From: CAZDQL01 sp964507325
GTDB lineage: Bacteria > Planctomycetota > UBA1135 > GCA-002686595
Assembly: GCA_964507325.1 (NCBI GenBank)
Contig: CAZDQL010000017.1
Span: forward strand, 23,057-87,056
Reading direction: 5' to 3'
Length of the DNA: 64,000 nt
Shown here: positions 40,843-49,644 of the stretch, piece by piece
Position numbering within the stretch: the first letter of the stretch is position 1
Layout of the letters: every line of letters begins with the position of its first letter
Position numbers and translations under genes: made by a program
Notes under the pieces: model-generated
The model's database searches: none
What the model was told of the DNA's origin: nothing
The model's input: the letters and a program-made list of their open reading frames with translations, nothing else

Positions 40843-41901
40843 GTGTTTCGAAGAGCCAAGAGCGTCGTCGGGCTGGACCTGGGGTCCTCCGTGGTCAAGG
40901 CCGTGGAGATCACCCTGGACGGTCCCGAGCCTGTGATCACGGGTTTCGGCAGGGCCGAGATCCCTCCCGGAGGCAGCTGTCAGGAGGCCGTCGCGCGGGT
41001 CTTCGACGAAAGCAAGTTCCGTAGCAAACGCGTAGCTACGGGGGTCTCCGGTCAATCCACGGTCGTGCGCTACATACCCATGCGGCGCATGACCGAGAGC
41101 GAGCTGAGGCAGGCCATCCAGTTCGAGGTCGACAAGTACCTGCCGTTCGACCTCGACGAGGTGATCATGGACTGCCAGGCGATGGGCAGCCGCCGCCACT
41201 CGGGGGGCGACGGCGAGGAGGGGCACGAGGAGGACATGATGACCGTCCTGCTCGCCGCCTGCCGCCGCGAGCTGGTCGAGGAGCAGGTACGCGTCGTCCA
41301 GTCCGTCGGACTGACGCCGATCTCCATCGACCTCGACCTCTTCGCCCTGGCCAACGCCTGGGAGCTGTGTCGAGCGCCGGACGAGGAGACCGAACAGGAG
41401 GAGGCGGTGCGTGCCAGCGCCCTGGTCGACGTCGGGGCCGCGCGCACTTCGATCAACGTGCTGCACGGCGGAGGCACCTGCTTCAGCCGCGAGATCAACC
41501 TCGGGGGCTCCGACATGACCCAGGCGGTTGCCAGGCGCCTGGGCGTGGAGGGCTTCGAGGCCGAGGCGATCAAGCGCGCCTCCGAGACCCACGAGGCGGA
41601 GGTGAACAGCGCGATCTCCCCCGTCCTGGAGGACCTGGCCTCCGAGCTCTCGCTCTCCATCGACTACGTGGAGAACCACGACGGCTTGGTGATCGAGGAG
41701 CTCCTGCTCTCCGGTGGGGGAGTGCTCGCCCCCGGAGCGTCCTCCTATCTCGAGCAGGCGATTGCACGCCCTGCTCGGACCTGGAACCCGCTCGAGGGAT
41801 TGAGGGTCGACGTGAATCGCGTGAACGTCGAGGAGCTGGAAGCCTGGGCGCCGTCGCTGGTCGTCGCCGTGGGCCTGGCCGCAAAGGTGCGCTGCGAATG
41901 A
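40843..41901 (+). CDS. pilM: type IV pilus assembly protein PilM
   Basis: 352 residues, standard. PilM is a cytoplasmic actin-like ATPase that binds the N-terminal tail of PilN and couples the pilus platform to the motors. VVGLDLGSSVVKAVEI at the N-terminus and VDVGAARTSINVLHGGG are the two phosphate-binding loops; LLLSGGGVLAPG is the adenosine-site loop. GTG start with a GGGACGA just upstream. The stop overlaps the pilN start by four bases. Confidence 0.93.
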   Translation: MFRRAKSVVGLDLGSSVVKAVEITLDGPEPVITGFGRAEIPPGGSCQEAVARVFDESKFRSKRVATGVSGQSTVVRYIPMRRMTESELRQAIQFEVDKYLPFDLDEVIMDCQAMGSRRHSGGDGEEGHEEDMMTVLLAACRRELVEEQVRVVQSVGLTPISIDLDLFALANAWELCRAPDEETEQEEAVRASALVDVGAARTSINVLHGGGTCFSREINLGGSDMTQAVARRLGVEGFEAEAIKRASETHEAEVNSAISPVLEDLASELSLSIDYVENHDGLVIEELLLSGGGVLAPGASSYLEQAIARPARTWNPLEGLRVDVNRVNVEELEAWAPSLVVAVGLAAKVRCE

Positions 41902-42578
41902 TCACCATCAACCTGCTGCCCGAGGAGTACCGGCGCAAGGCCCGCACGCCCCTCAAGATCATGGCCGCCGTCTCCGGAGCCGTCGGCGTCAGCGCCTCGC
42001 TTCTGGCCTGGTGGTGCTGGCTGGCCTTCGGAGTCGCGGCCGAGGTCGAGACCGAGCGCAGCGTGCTGCAGCTCGAGATGGATGGCCTGACTCCCCAGGT
42101 CAAGTACCACGACGGACTCGAGAAGGAGATCGCCTTCCACTCCTCGCGGGAGAAGACCCTGGCCCAGATCACCTCCAACCGCGTGCAGTGGACGCAGGTC
42201 CTGGACGACTTGGTGGACGTGGTGCACACCGGCGGTGAGGGGGTGCGACACTACGTCTGGTTCGACGACCTCACCGTCAAGCAGGAGCCGCCCCGCACGG
42301 CCAGCAAGGCCAAGGGCCGGCGCGCCCAGTCCTATGGCCACCTGAAGGCCAACGGGCACTCCGGATCGGCCGAATGGAGTCAGGTCCCCGCCTTCCTCGA
42401 GGACATCGCCGATCCCGGCTTGACCGGACTGATCCGCACCTTCTACGCGCCGGCGCCGCCCGAAGCGAGTTTGGACGACACCGACGAAGGGCTGATTCCC
42501 GCCGTCAACTGGTCCTTCCCGCTCACCCTGGAGCTGCGCGCACCCGCCGAGCGCTCGACCATGCCGGAGGCCAAGTGA
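41898..42578 (+). CDS. pilN: type IV pilus assembly protein PilN
   Basis: 226 residues. The N-terminal peptide MITINLLPEEYRRKA is the PilM-binding motif (INLLP). One membrane helix follows (about residues 20-45, VSASLLAWWCWLAFGVA), then a coiled coil and a periplasmic ferredoxin-like domain. With PilO it forms the inner-membrane alignment complex. The ATG overlaps the pilM stop and the stop overlaps the next start, so the three genes are translationally coupled. A basic stretch in the periplasmic domain (TASKAKGRRAQS) looks like an insertion. Confidence 0.88.
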   Translation: MITINLLPEEYRRKARTPLKIMAAVSGAVGVSASLLAWWCWLAFGVAAEVETERSVLQLEMDGLTPQVKYHDGLEKEIAFHSSREKTLAQITSNRVQWTQVLDDLVDVVHTGGEGVRHYVWFDDLTVKQEPPRTASKAKGRRAQSYGHLKANGHSGSAEWSQVPAFLEDIADPGLTGLIRTFYAPAPPEASLDDTDEGLIPAVNWSFPLTLELRAPAERSTMPEAK

Positions 42579-43975
42579 TGAGCCAGCGCAGAATCTGGAT
42601 CGGCCTCGGGGCCGCAACCCTCCTGACGGTGAGCGGTCTGGGCACCCTGATCTACCTGGAGCGCGAGGGCATCCAGGCCGCGCAGGACTCGGTCGTGGCC
42701 CTGGAGGGGCAGATCGGCGTCGCGCGCAAGACGATCGAAGGCACCCCCAAGCTGGAGCACGAGGTGATCGTGCTGCGGGAGGTGGCGGCCGTCATCGACC
42801 AGATCCTGCCCAACACCGAGGATCTCAACACGCTGGTCGAGCAGTTCCACGAGTACGCCACCGAGTCGGAGGTGCGCGTGACCGACGTGAAGCTCAAGCA
42901 GGACCGGAGCAGCGCGCGCGGCACCAAGGCCGACTTCGACAAGGTGGGCTACACCCTCACCCTCGAGAGCGGGGCCTTCGAGTTCCTGGGGTTCCTGAAC
43001 CGCATCGAGACCCACAGCCGCTTCATGGCGGTGCCGTCCTTCAAGATCACCTCCAGCCCCCGCCAACAGATCAACCGCACCGGCGAGGCGCGACACAAGG
43101 TCCAGGTGGACGTCGAGACGTACACCTACGCCCGCAAGTCGCAGCTGGAGCCGATGCGCATCGAGGGTTACGCCCGCAAGCGCGACCTGCTCACCGGCGA
43201 GATCAACCGCAGGCGCAGGGCGCTGACGCTGACCTCCTTCCTCTACAAGGGCGACCGAGGGCGGCGTGATCCCTGGATCGACCCGCGCGTCCCCGCCATG
43301 GGCGAGGACGGCGGTCCCACCGTCGCCGAACAGCTCGAGAAGGTCGACGAGCTCTCGCAGCTGATGGGGCGCGCAGCAGCGCACTGGGATGAGGTCCAGC
43401 GGGCCAAGAACATCCTTGATCGCATGATCAAGAAGGACGAGCTGGAGGAGCTCCTGGCCACGGTCGACGAGGAGCTGCGTCGCGTGGAGGCGGACGGCTA
43501 CGTCTCCTACGTGCCGGCGCAGAAGCGCCTCGAGCTCGAGGTCTACGAGCCGCGCGAGAGCCTGCGTCGAGCCATGGAGGACGAGACGCAGCTCGGTCCG
43601 CGCCCGGCCGAGATGGAGCAACTCGCAGCTTCCATGACCCGCCACATCGAAGTCGGCGAGTACGAGCTGGCGCTGCAGGCCTTCACGACCATGAAGCCCG
43701 CCCTCGACTTGGTAGCCGGCGACCCCGTCCGTGAAGCTCTGGCCGACAATCTGCGCGCGCTGGCCCTCGAGGCCGAGACGCTGCGCGATTTCGCCGCCAT
43801 CGAGCTCTCCTTCGGCGGGTCCGTGTTCATCGGTGACGCGCCCCCTGTGATTGTTATCAACGACCGCTCGCGGACCATCGGCGACGAAGTGATCCCCGGT
43901 CTGGAGATCGCCGCCATCCGCGAGAACGAGGTCGACTTCTACTTCCGAGGATTCGTCCTTACCCGCGTGTACTGA
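42578..43975 (+). CDS. PilO-like protein with PilP/GspC-like C-terminus
   Basis: 465 residues, about twice the length of PilO. It starts with a single membrane helix (IWIGLGAATLLTVSGLGTLI), then a coiled coil and a PilO-like periplasmic domain to about residue 185. A long charged, helical middle region follows. The last ~60 residues (PPVIVINDRSRTIGDEVIPG, then IRENEVDFYFRGFVLT) resemble the beta domain of PilP and the HR region of GspC, which bind the secretin. No separate pilP gene is present between this gene and pilQ, so a PilO-PilP fusion is the best reading. The PilO part is moderately sure, the PilP-like part tentative. Confidence 0.68.
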   Translation: MSQRRIWIGLGAATLLTVSGLGTLIYLEREGIQAAQDSVVALEGQIGVARKTIEGTPKLEHEVIVLREVAAVIDQILPNTEDLNTLVEQFHEYATESEVRVTDVKLKQDRSSARGTKADFDKVGYTLTLESGAFEFLGFLNRIETHSRFMAVPSFKITSSPRQQINRTGEARHKVQVDVETYTYARKSQLEPMRIEGYARKRDLLTGEINRRRRALTLTSFLYKGDRGRRDPWIDPRVPAMGEDGGPTVAEQLEKVDELSQLMGRAAAHWDEVQRAKNILDRMIKKDELEELLATVDEELRRVEADGYVSYVPAQKRLELEVYEPRESLRRAMEDETQLGPRPAEMEQLAASMTRHIEVGEYELALQAFTTMKPALDLVAGDPVREALADNLRALALEAETLRDFAAIELSFGGSVFIGDAPPVIVINDRSRTIGDEVIPGLEIAAIRENEVDFYFRGFVLTRVY

Positions 43976-44031
43976 AGCCTGCGGCACCGCAGCGCAACCT
44001 GACCCGTGTCCCCCATGGGGTTGGAGATAAC

Positions 44032-45816
44032 GTGAAGTCCAAACTACTCGCCCTTACGCTGGCGTTCGCCGGCCTCTCATCGGCGGCCCTTTCCCAAGTC
44101 CCCAGCCTCGATGCCCGCGTGAACCTCAACGTGGTCGAGCAGGACCTCTCCTTGGTGGTCCAGTGCCTGCGCGACTGCTCCGGGGCCAACATCGTCATCC
44201 TCGACGACGCACGCGATCAGAAGGTGCGCGACCTCCAGATCAGCGACGTGGCCTGGCGCGATGCTCTGGAGTACGCCGTGCAGCTCGCCGATTGTGTCGT
44301 CGAGGAGGACCGCAGCGGCGTGCTCAAGGTGTCGCGTCCCCCGCGCGTCGGCTTCGACATGAAGGGTGACGACATCACCGAGTACATCTCGGCCATCGCC
44401 AAGGCCAGCGGCGCCAACATCCTGATCAGCCCCGAGGTCACGGGCACCGTGCAGGGCAACATCCAGGGTGTCCCCTGGCGTGACGCGCTGGTGGAGATCT
44501 GCAAGCTGCGCGGGTACGTGGTGGTCGAGGACCGCCGCGGCATCCTGCGCGTGGTCGATCCCCTGTCGCTGGAGCGCCAGCAGGTGACGCGCAGCTACCA
44601 GCTGCGCTACCTGCGCCCCAAGGGCACCCGCGTTCCCAAGATCGAGACCGAGTTCCACGACGGTGGCCCCAAGCCGCCCAAGGACTCGGCCAAGGAGCGC
44701 TTCACGGTGCTGGACGCACTCAAGAAGGCGCTCAGCCCCTCGGGCGACCTCGACTTCATCGAGGAGCAGAACGTCATCATCATCCGCGACACCTCCCAGG
44801 TCCACGAGACGATTCAGGAGATCATGCGACGCCTCGACGTGGAGCCGGAGCAGGTCTTCGTCGACGTCAAGTTCGTCTCCACGACCGACACCGACTTCTT
44901 GAACCTGGGCGTGGACTACGGGGACGCCGGTCCCCAGGTGAGCATCTCCGGCGGCCAGATCCCGATCGACCTGCCCTTCACGCTCGGCAACGGAGGCTGG
45001 GAGGACGACATCATCGCCAACGACAGCGGCGAGGGGCCCTTCGGCTCGGACTCGCTGAACAACAGCAACACCCTGAGCGCCGACACGATCTTCGGCGCCC
45101 TGTCCTTCACCCAGGTCTCCGCCACGCTGAACCTCCTGCAGCGCAGGACCGATTCGGAGGTCATCCAGTCCCCGCGGATCGTGACCCTGGACGGCGAGGA
45201 GACCACCATCTTCGTCGGAGAGACGGTGCGCTACGCCGAGGCCAAGTCCGAGCAGGGACAGGCCGGTGGTCTGCAGCTCACCGTGGGGGAGGCCAGCGGG
45301 TCACCGGTCGAGATCGGCTTCCAGCTCCTCGTCCTGCCCCATGTGATCCCCGGCACGCAGCAGGTCCGCATGGAGGTGATCCCCAAGGAGACCAGCCTCT
45401 CCGGCTCCTCCGGCGGCTCGACCCTGGCGCCGGCGGGCTTCGATTTGTTCACCGTCGGTTCGGCGGGCGCCGAGGGCTCGATCGCGCTGCCGCGCACGCG
45501 CTCCTCGACGATGATCACCAACATGCTGGTCGAGAGCGGCAAGACGATGGTCATCGGAGGGCTGACGACCGACATCGACACTCAGGTCAGGTCGCGGGTG
45601 CCCTACATCTCCCTCATCCCGGTCCTGGGTGAGCTCTTCAAGCACAAGACCGAGACCCGCGACCGGCGCAGCCTGGTGATCTTCATCAAGCCCACCATCG
45701 TCCACTCCTCCGAGGACACCGAGTACCTCCTGCAGTTGGAGCTCGATCGACGCCGCAGCCGCCTGCAGGACGAGATCGAGGCCCTGGTGGACCCGGACTT
45801 CGAGCGGACCCAGTGA
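44032..45816 (+). CDS. pilQ: type IV pilus secretin PilQ
   Basis: 594 residues. It forms the outer-membrane channel. The N-terminus is a signal peptide (KLLALTLAFAGLSSAALSQV). Two secretin N-domains follow (VNLNVVEQDLSLVVQCLRDC and FDMKGDDITEYISAIAKASG), then an N1 domain (VLDALKKALSPSGDLDFIEE) and the beta-barrel secretin domain from about residue 275, with VFVDVKFVSTTDTDFLNLGV and the terminal LVIFIKPTIVHSSED. GTG start with GGAG (44023-44026) five bases upstream. Last gene of the pilMNOQ group; a terminator follows. Confidence 0.93.
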   Translation: MKSKLLALTLAFAGLSSAALSQVPSLDARVNLNVVEQDLSLVVQCLRDCSGANIVILDDARDQKVRDLQISDVAWRDALEYAVQLADCVVEEDRSGVLKVSRPPRVGFDMKGDDITEYISAIAKASGANILISPEVTGTVQGNIQGVPWRDALVEICKLRGYVVVEDRRGILRVVDPLSLERQQVTRSYQLRYLRPKGTRVPKIETEFHDGGPKPPKDSAKERFTVLDALKKALSPSGDLDFIEEQNVIIIRDTSQVHETIQEIMRRLDVEPEQVFVDVKFVSTTDTDFLNLGVDYGDAGPQVSISGGQIPIDLPFTLGNGGWEDDIIANDSGEGPFGSDSLNNSNTLSADTIFGALSFTQVSATLNLLQRRTDSEVIQSPRIVTLDGEETTIFVGETVRYAEAKSEQGQAGGLQLTVGEASGSPVEIGFQLLVLPHVIPGTQQVRMEVIPKETSLSGSSGGSTLAPAGFDLFTVGSAGAEGSIALPRTRSSTMITNMLVESGKTMVIGGLTTDIDTQVRSRVPYISLIPVLGELFKHKTETRDRRSLVIFIKPTIVHSSEDTEYLLQLELDRRRSRLQDEIEALVDPDFERTQ

Positions 45817-45863
45817 CCCCCCCCGCCGCGGCCTCCCTCCTCCCTCCTGCGGGCCCCGCCTCT

Positions 45864-45885
45864 GGCGCGCGGGCGCCCCTTTTTT
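45864..45885 (+). terminator. intrinsic terminator after pilQ
   Basis: GGCGC/GCGCC stem with loop GCGG, then CC and six T residues. It is the longest T-run of any terminator in the window, 47 bases after the pilQ stop. Confidence 0.75.
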
Positions 45886-46039
45886 CGGAGGGAGGGCTTC
45901 GGAAAGCCCCCCCCAGACGCCAGGATGGGCCCAGGCGGGCGCGGCCTCTCAGGACGGCGCCCCGATTCCCCGAGCCCCGCGGCCGCCGCAGCGCGCCCGT
46001 GATCCGAGGGCCTCGATCCCCGATGCCCCACCCCGTACA

Positions 46040-46064
46040 GGCGGCGAGTACGCCGCCCTTTTCC
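46040..46064 (+). terminator. second intrinsic terminator before rng
   Basis: Perfect GGCGGCG/CGCCGCC stem with loop AGTA, followed by CTTTTCC. It is in the same orientation as the first terminator although no gene lies between them. Confidence 0.7.
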
Positions 46065-46266
46065 GGGAGCCGCTCGTCGGCTCCGTGACAACCGAGCAAG
46101 GTCGGCCAGGCCTCCCCGCGCACTCCCGCCGGGGAGCCCGCGCCACGCACTCGCGTCCGCCGCCCGCCGCGGCTCGCGCGCCGCTCCTGCGGCTGCGCCC
46201 CGGCGCACCCCCCCTCTCGTGAGGGCCGGGGCCTCGATCCGGACGCCTACCGGCGCGCCGACCCCC

Positions 46267-46272
46267 TACAAC
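46267..46272 (+). promoter_or_regulatory. -10-like TACAAC before rng
   Basis: TACAAC, the same hexamer as in the tRNA-Arg promoter, ends 14 bases before the rng ATG. No -35 box and no Shine-Dalgarno sequence are visible. Confidence 0.35.
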
Positions 46273-46286
46273 GCACACCTGACGCC

Positions 46287-48695
46287 ATGACGCGACTTGA
46301 TCTCCCGGGCGAAACAGACCCGGGAACGGAGTTCACAACCCAAGGATCCCTCGAGGCCTCTTCCCCGGTCAGCTCGGACGACTCCGGCTTCGGCGCCGGC
46401 CTCGAGGGGGGATCCACCGGCACGGCCCAGTCCTCCCGCGCGAAGAAGAAGAAGAAGAAGAAGACTCGCAAGAAGTCCGCCGAGAAGACCCGCGCGAAGA
46501 GCGATCCCGAAGAGCCCTCCGAGAAGGCCGAGAAGAAGGCCCAGAGGAAGAGCACGAAGAAGGTCCAGAAGAAGACCACCAAGAAGGCACAGAAGAAGAG
46601 CGCGAAGAAGGTCCAGAAGAAGGCCAAGCGCACCAAGAAGGCGGGGGAGGCGGCCGCCGAGAAGGCCGCCGCCGATGCGGTGGAGGAGGGGGGCGAGAAG
46701 CCCAAGCGCCGCAAGCGGCGCGGAACCCGAGGCGGCCGGCGCCGCAAGCGCTCGGGAGCCGGAGGGGTGCCGGTGGAAGTCCTGCCGGGAGAGGAGGAGG
46801 ACCTGCCCACGCTCCCCACCGACGCCGAGCTGGTGGAGTCGGGAGCGGAAGCGGAGGCCCCCGCCAAGAAGAAGCGCAAGCGCTCGCGCAAGAAGAAGGC
46901 CTCGGCTGCCACCGCGGAGAAGCCCGCCGCCAAGAAGACGCGCACCCGGCGCAAGAAGAAGTCCGCCGAGCCCGGCAAGACCTCGGAGGAGCTGGCTGCC
47001 GATGAGGAGGCGCGGCGCACGCAGGTCATCCTGGTCAACGCCATCGACCGGGAGGAAAGGCGCGTGGCCGTCGTGGGCGAGGGTCGCATCATCGACCTCC
47101 TGATGACGTCGGAGAGTCAGAAGACCCTGGTCAACGACATCTACCGGGGGCGCGTGGTCAACCTGGAGCCCGCCATCGGGGCCGCCTTCGTGGACTTCGG
47201 CCAGGGCCGCAACGGGTTCCTGCACACCTCCGACGTCCTCTCGATCTACGGGGAGGATGGATTCACCCTGGAGCACCTCCTGACCAGCAAGGTGGAGCCC
47301 GAGGATTGGGATGGCGACTCCGCCCAGTCCTCCAGGAGGGTGGATATCGCCGAGGACGAGGAGTCCGGCGGCAAGGAGGGGGCCGCCGCGAAGTCGAGCG
47401 GCGGCAAGCGAGGCCGCAAGCAGCGCCGCCCGCGCGGCCGGGATCGCTTGCCGATCTCCGATCTGATCCGCGTCGGCGATCAGGTGGTGGTCCAGGTGAC
47501 CAAGGACGCCATCGGCGACAAGGGCCCGACCTTGACCACCTACATCTCGATTCCGGGCCGCTACCTGGTCCTGATGCCCTCGCTGACGCGCACCGGGGTG
47601 AGCCGCAAGATCCCCGACGACAAGGAGCGCCGGCGCCTGAAGCGCATCCTGGGCTCCCTCAACGCGCCCCCCGACATGGGCGTCATCGTGCGCACGGCGG
47701 GGGTGGGCAAGACCAAGACCGACCTGCAGCGGGATCTCGACTACCTGCTCGGCGTGTGGGCGACCTTCGGCAAACGTCTGCGCCACGGACGCGGTCCGGT
47801 GCCCCTCTACCAGGAATCGAACGTGGCCGTGCGCACCCTGCGCGACCTGTTCGGAGCGGAGACGCGGGAGGTCTCGATCGACGACCCCGTGGTCCACGAG
47901 GAGCTCCTGGAGTTCGCCGGCAAGCTGATGCCCGATCACGTGGATCGCATCCGGCTGCACGAGGGGGAGCGGCCGATCTTCCACCACCACGGCATCGAGC
48001 AGGACTTCGAGAAGGTCTTCGCGCGCCGCGTCGACCTGCCCTCGGGCGGGTCGATCGTCTTCGATCAGGCGGAGGCCCTGGTGGCGATCGACGTCAACTC
48101 GGGGCGCACGCGCACCGACTCCTTCGACTTCGAGGAGATCGCCCTCAAGACCAACCTGGAGGCGGTGCCCGAGATCGCGCGCCAGATCCGACTGCGCGAT
48201 CTGGGGGGCATCCTGGTGTGCGATTTCATCGACATGACCAAGCCCTCCTCCAACCGCACGGTCGAGCGCGCCCTGCGGGCGGAGCTGGCCGAGGACCGGG
48301 CGCGCTCCAAGCTCGGCAGGGTGAGCCAGTTCGGCCTCCTGGAGATGACGCGTCAGCGCCTGGGGCCGGGGACCCACAAGAAGGTCTTCCAGGCCTGTCC
48401 GCGCTGCCGTGGCACCGGCAAGGTCCGCACCGTCCAGTCGCGCGCCCAGGCGATCCTGCGCCGCCTCGGCTCGGCCCTGACCCAGAAGGGCTTCACCGCG
48501 GTGGAACTCAAGGCCCACCCGGAGGTGATCGACTACCTGCGGGAGGACCTGTGGGACTACGTGCGGGCCCTCGAGCACCGCTTCGAGAAGGAGATCCGGA
48601 TGACGGCCGTCCCGGATCAGGTCGAGGACTCGGTGCTGCGCTATCTGCGGGCGGATGGCCGAGAAGTGCGGCCGGGGGGGCGTCGCAAGCGTTAG
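46287..48695 (+). CDS. rng: ribonuclease E/G with Lys-rich N-terminal extension
   Basis: 802 residues. Endoribonuclease of mRNA decay and rRNA/tRNA processing. The conserved catalytic part begins only near residue 242 (TQVILVNAIDREERRVAVVG), with an S1 domain (FVDFGQGRNGFLHTSDVL), RNase H-like and DNase I-like parts. Catalytic D602 (in AIDVNSGRT) and D646 (in VCDFIDM) are present, and the zinc-link CPRCRGTG is near residue 704. Residues about 50-240 are a Lys/Arg/Glu/Ala-rich, probably disordered arm with repeated KKxxKK units; a second charged insert interrupts the S1 domain. In E. coli RNase E the disordered scaffold is C-terminal, so the architecture is reversed. The stop codon is the first bases of a palindrome. 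Confidence 0.93.
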   Translation: MTRLDLPGETDPGTEFTTQGSLEASSPVSSDDSGFGAGLEGGSTGTAQSSRAKKKKKKKTRKKSAEKTRAKSDPEEPSEKAEKKAQRKSTKKVQKKTTKKAQKKSAKKVQKKAKRTKKAGEAAAEKAAADAVEEGGEKPKRRKRRGTRGGRRRKRSGAGGVPVEVLPGEEEDLPTLPTDAELVESGAEAEAPAKKKRKRSRKKKASAATAEKPAAKKTRTRRKKKSAEPGKTSEELAADEEARRTQVILVNAIDREERRVAVVGEGRIIDLLMTSESQKTLVNDIYRGRVVNLEPAIGAAFVDFGQGRNGFLHTSDVLSIYGEDGFTLEHLLTSKVEPEDWDGDSAQSSRRVDIAEDEESGGKEGAAAKSSGGKRGRKQRRPRGRDRLPISDLIRVGDQVVVQVTKDAIGDKGPTLTTYISIPGRYLVLMPSLTRTGVSRKIPDDKERRRLKRILGSLNAPPDMGVIVRTAGVGKTKTDLQRDLDYLLGVWATFGKRLRHGRGPVPLYQESNVAVRTLRDLFGAETREVSIDDPVVHEELLEFAGKLMPDHVDRIRLHEGERPIFHHHGIEQDFEKVFARRVDLPSGGSIVFDQAEALVAIDVNSGRTRTDSFDFEEIALKTNLEAVPEIARQIRLRDLGGILVCDFIDMTKPSSNRTVERALRAELAEDRARSKLGRVSQFGLLEMTRQRLGPGTHKKVFQACPRCRGTGKVRTVQSRAQAILRRLGSALTQKGFTAVELKAHPEVIDYLREDLWDYVRALEHRFEKEIRMTAVPDQVEDSVLRYLRADGREVRPGGRRKR

Positions 48696-48856
48696 CAGCC
48701 CGCTGAAGAACCCTCTCGGCGCGCTGCACGCATCTGGAAGCCCTGGGCGGCACGCGAAAGCCTCGCCGAATCTACGGATTCGCCTGCGTTTCCGCGCACC
48801 GCCCAGGGCTCCCAGCTACGCACATCGCATCCGAGAGGGTTCTCCAGCGGGCTGCT
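48694..48856 (+). repeat. 163-bp imperfect palindrome after rng
   Basis: The two halves are near reverse complements of each other. AGCAGCCCGCTG (48694-48705) pairs with CAGCGGGCTGCT (48845-48856); further matches are AACCCTCTCGG/CCGAGAGGGTT, GCCCTGGGCGG/CCGCCCAGGGC and CGAATC/GATTCG around the centre at 48775. The left end overlaps the AG of the rng stop TAG. This looks like a miniature mobile element or a BIME/REP-like unit; as RNA it would fold into one long hairpin. No second copy and no transposase were seen in the window. Confidence 0.85.
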
Positions 48857-48904
48857 GAGCGGGTCGCCCCGGCGGTTGGGACCGCGCGGGAGCCCTCCCC
48901 CCGC

Positions 48905-48933
48905 TTGCGCCCCCCTCCCCCCGCCGCTAACAT
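48905..48933 (+). promoter_or_regulatory. sigma-70-type promoter of rplU
   Basis: TTGCGC (48905-48910) and TAACAT (48928-48933) with 17-bp spacing, in the spacer after the palindrome. It would give rplU a leader of about 70 bases. Confidence 0.6.
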
Positions 48934-49011
48934 CTTCGCCCTTCTCACCAGTCGGGCCCGCGGGAGGAATCCACCGCGGGAGAGCGGGGAGGATCCCCAG
49001 CGAGGTATCCC

Positions 49012-49323
49012 GTGTACGCCATCATCAGCGATCGAAACCAGCAGGCCACCGTGCGGGTGGGGGACCAGGTCCTGTGTGACCTGATGGATGCCGAGCCCGG
49101 CAGCGAGGTGGTCTTCGACCGCGTCCTGCTCATCGGCGACGAGGGTCAGACCAAGGTCGGCAAGCCGACGGTCGAAGGCGCCAGCGTCAAGGGTGAGGTC
49201 GTGGGCGAGGCCAAGGGCAAGAAGCTGGTCATCTTCCGCTTCAAGCGGCGCAAGAACGTGCGCACCAAGACCGGCCACCGCCAGCGCTACACGCGCGTCA
49301 AGATCACCGAGATCAACGCCTGA
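49012..49323 (+). CDS. rplU: 50S ribosomal protein L21
   Basis: 103 residues, standard. L21 binds 23S rRNA near L20. VYAIISDRNQQATVRVGDQV, VFDRVLLIGDEG and the C-terminal KRRKNVRTKTGHRQRYTRVK are typical. GTG start; GAGG at 49002-49005 is six bases upstream. rplU, rpmA and obg form the classic three-gene order. Confidence 0.96.
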   Translation: MYAIISDRNQQATVRVGDQVLCDLMDAEPGSEVVFDRVLLIGDEGQTKVGKPTVEGASVKGEVVGEAKGKKLVIFRFKRRKNVRTKTGHRQRYTRVKITEINA

Positions 49324-49339
49324 ACCGGAGGACCCAGCG

Positions 49340-49591
49340 ATGGCTCACAAGAAGGGACAAGGCTCCTCGCGCAACGGGCGCGACTCCAACCCGCAGTTCC
49401 GCGGGGTCAAGCGCTTCGGCGGCCAGACGGTGCGCGCCGGGACGATCATCGTCCGGCAGTGCGGTACGCGCTTCAAGCGCGGTCAAAACGTCGGCATCGG
49501 CAACGACTACACCCTCTACGCCCTGGTCGACGGCACCGTTCGCTTCCAGTCCGGCCGCCGCGTGCACGTCGATCCCGCGCCCGCCGAGTAA
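49340..49591 (+). CDS. rpmA: 50S ribosomal protein L27
   Basis: 83 residues, standard. The N-terminal tail of L27 reaches the peptidyl transferase centre. MAHKKGQGSSRNGRDSNPQF begins directly at AHKKG, so no Firmicutes-type cleavable N-extension is present. VKRFGGQTVRAGTIIVRQCG and GNDYTLYALVDG are conserved. GGAGG (49327-49331) precedes the ATG by eight bases. Confidence 0.97.
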   Translation: MAHKKGQGSSRNGRDSNPQFRGVKRFGGQTVRAGTIIVRQCGTRFKRGQNVGIGNDYTLYALVDGTVRFQSGRRVHVDPAPAE

Positions 49592-49644
49592 CGTAGCGCG
49601 CGGGGTTTCCGCCGCGGATCGGCGGCACGGTTGGGATCGGGATC

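Larger units (their letters stand above)
45817..46286 (+). other. 470-base pilQ-rng spacer with stacked hairpins
   Basis: No protein gene is convincing. The spacer holds a terminator at 45864-45885, a GGGCTT/AAGCCC stem at 45896-45911, a second terminator at 46040-46064 and a perfect 7-bp stem, GGAGCCG/CGGCTCC, at 46066-46084. The two terminators are about 150 bases apart, so the stretch between could encode a small RNA. TACAAC at 46267-46272 lies just before rng. Confidence 0.4.

Noticed and set aside
46287..47103. Arg-rich frame overlapping the start of rng (46297-47103)
   Set aside because: It is the +1 shadow of the Lys-rich rng arm; conserved RNase E/G motifs are in the other frame.
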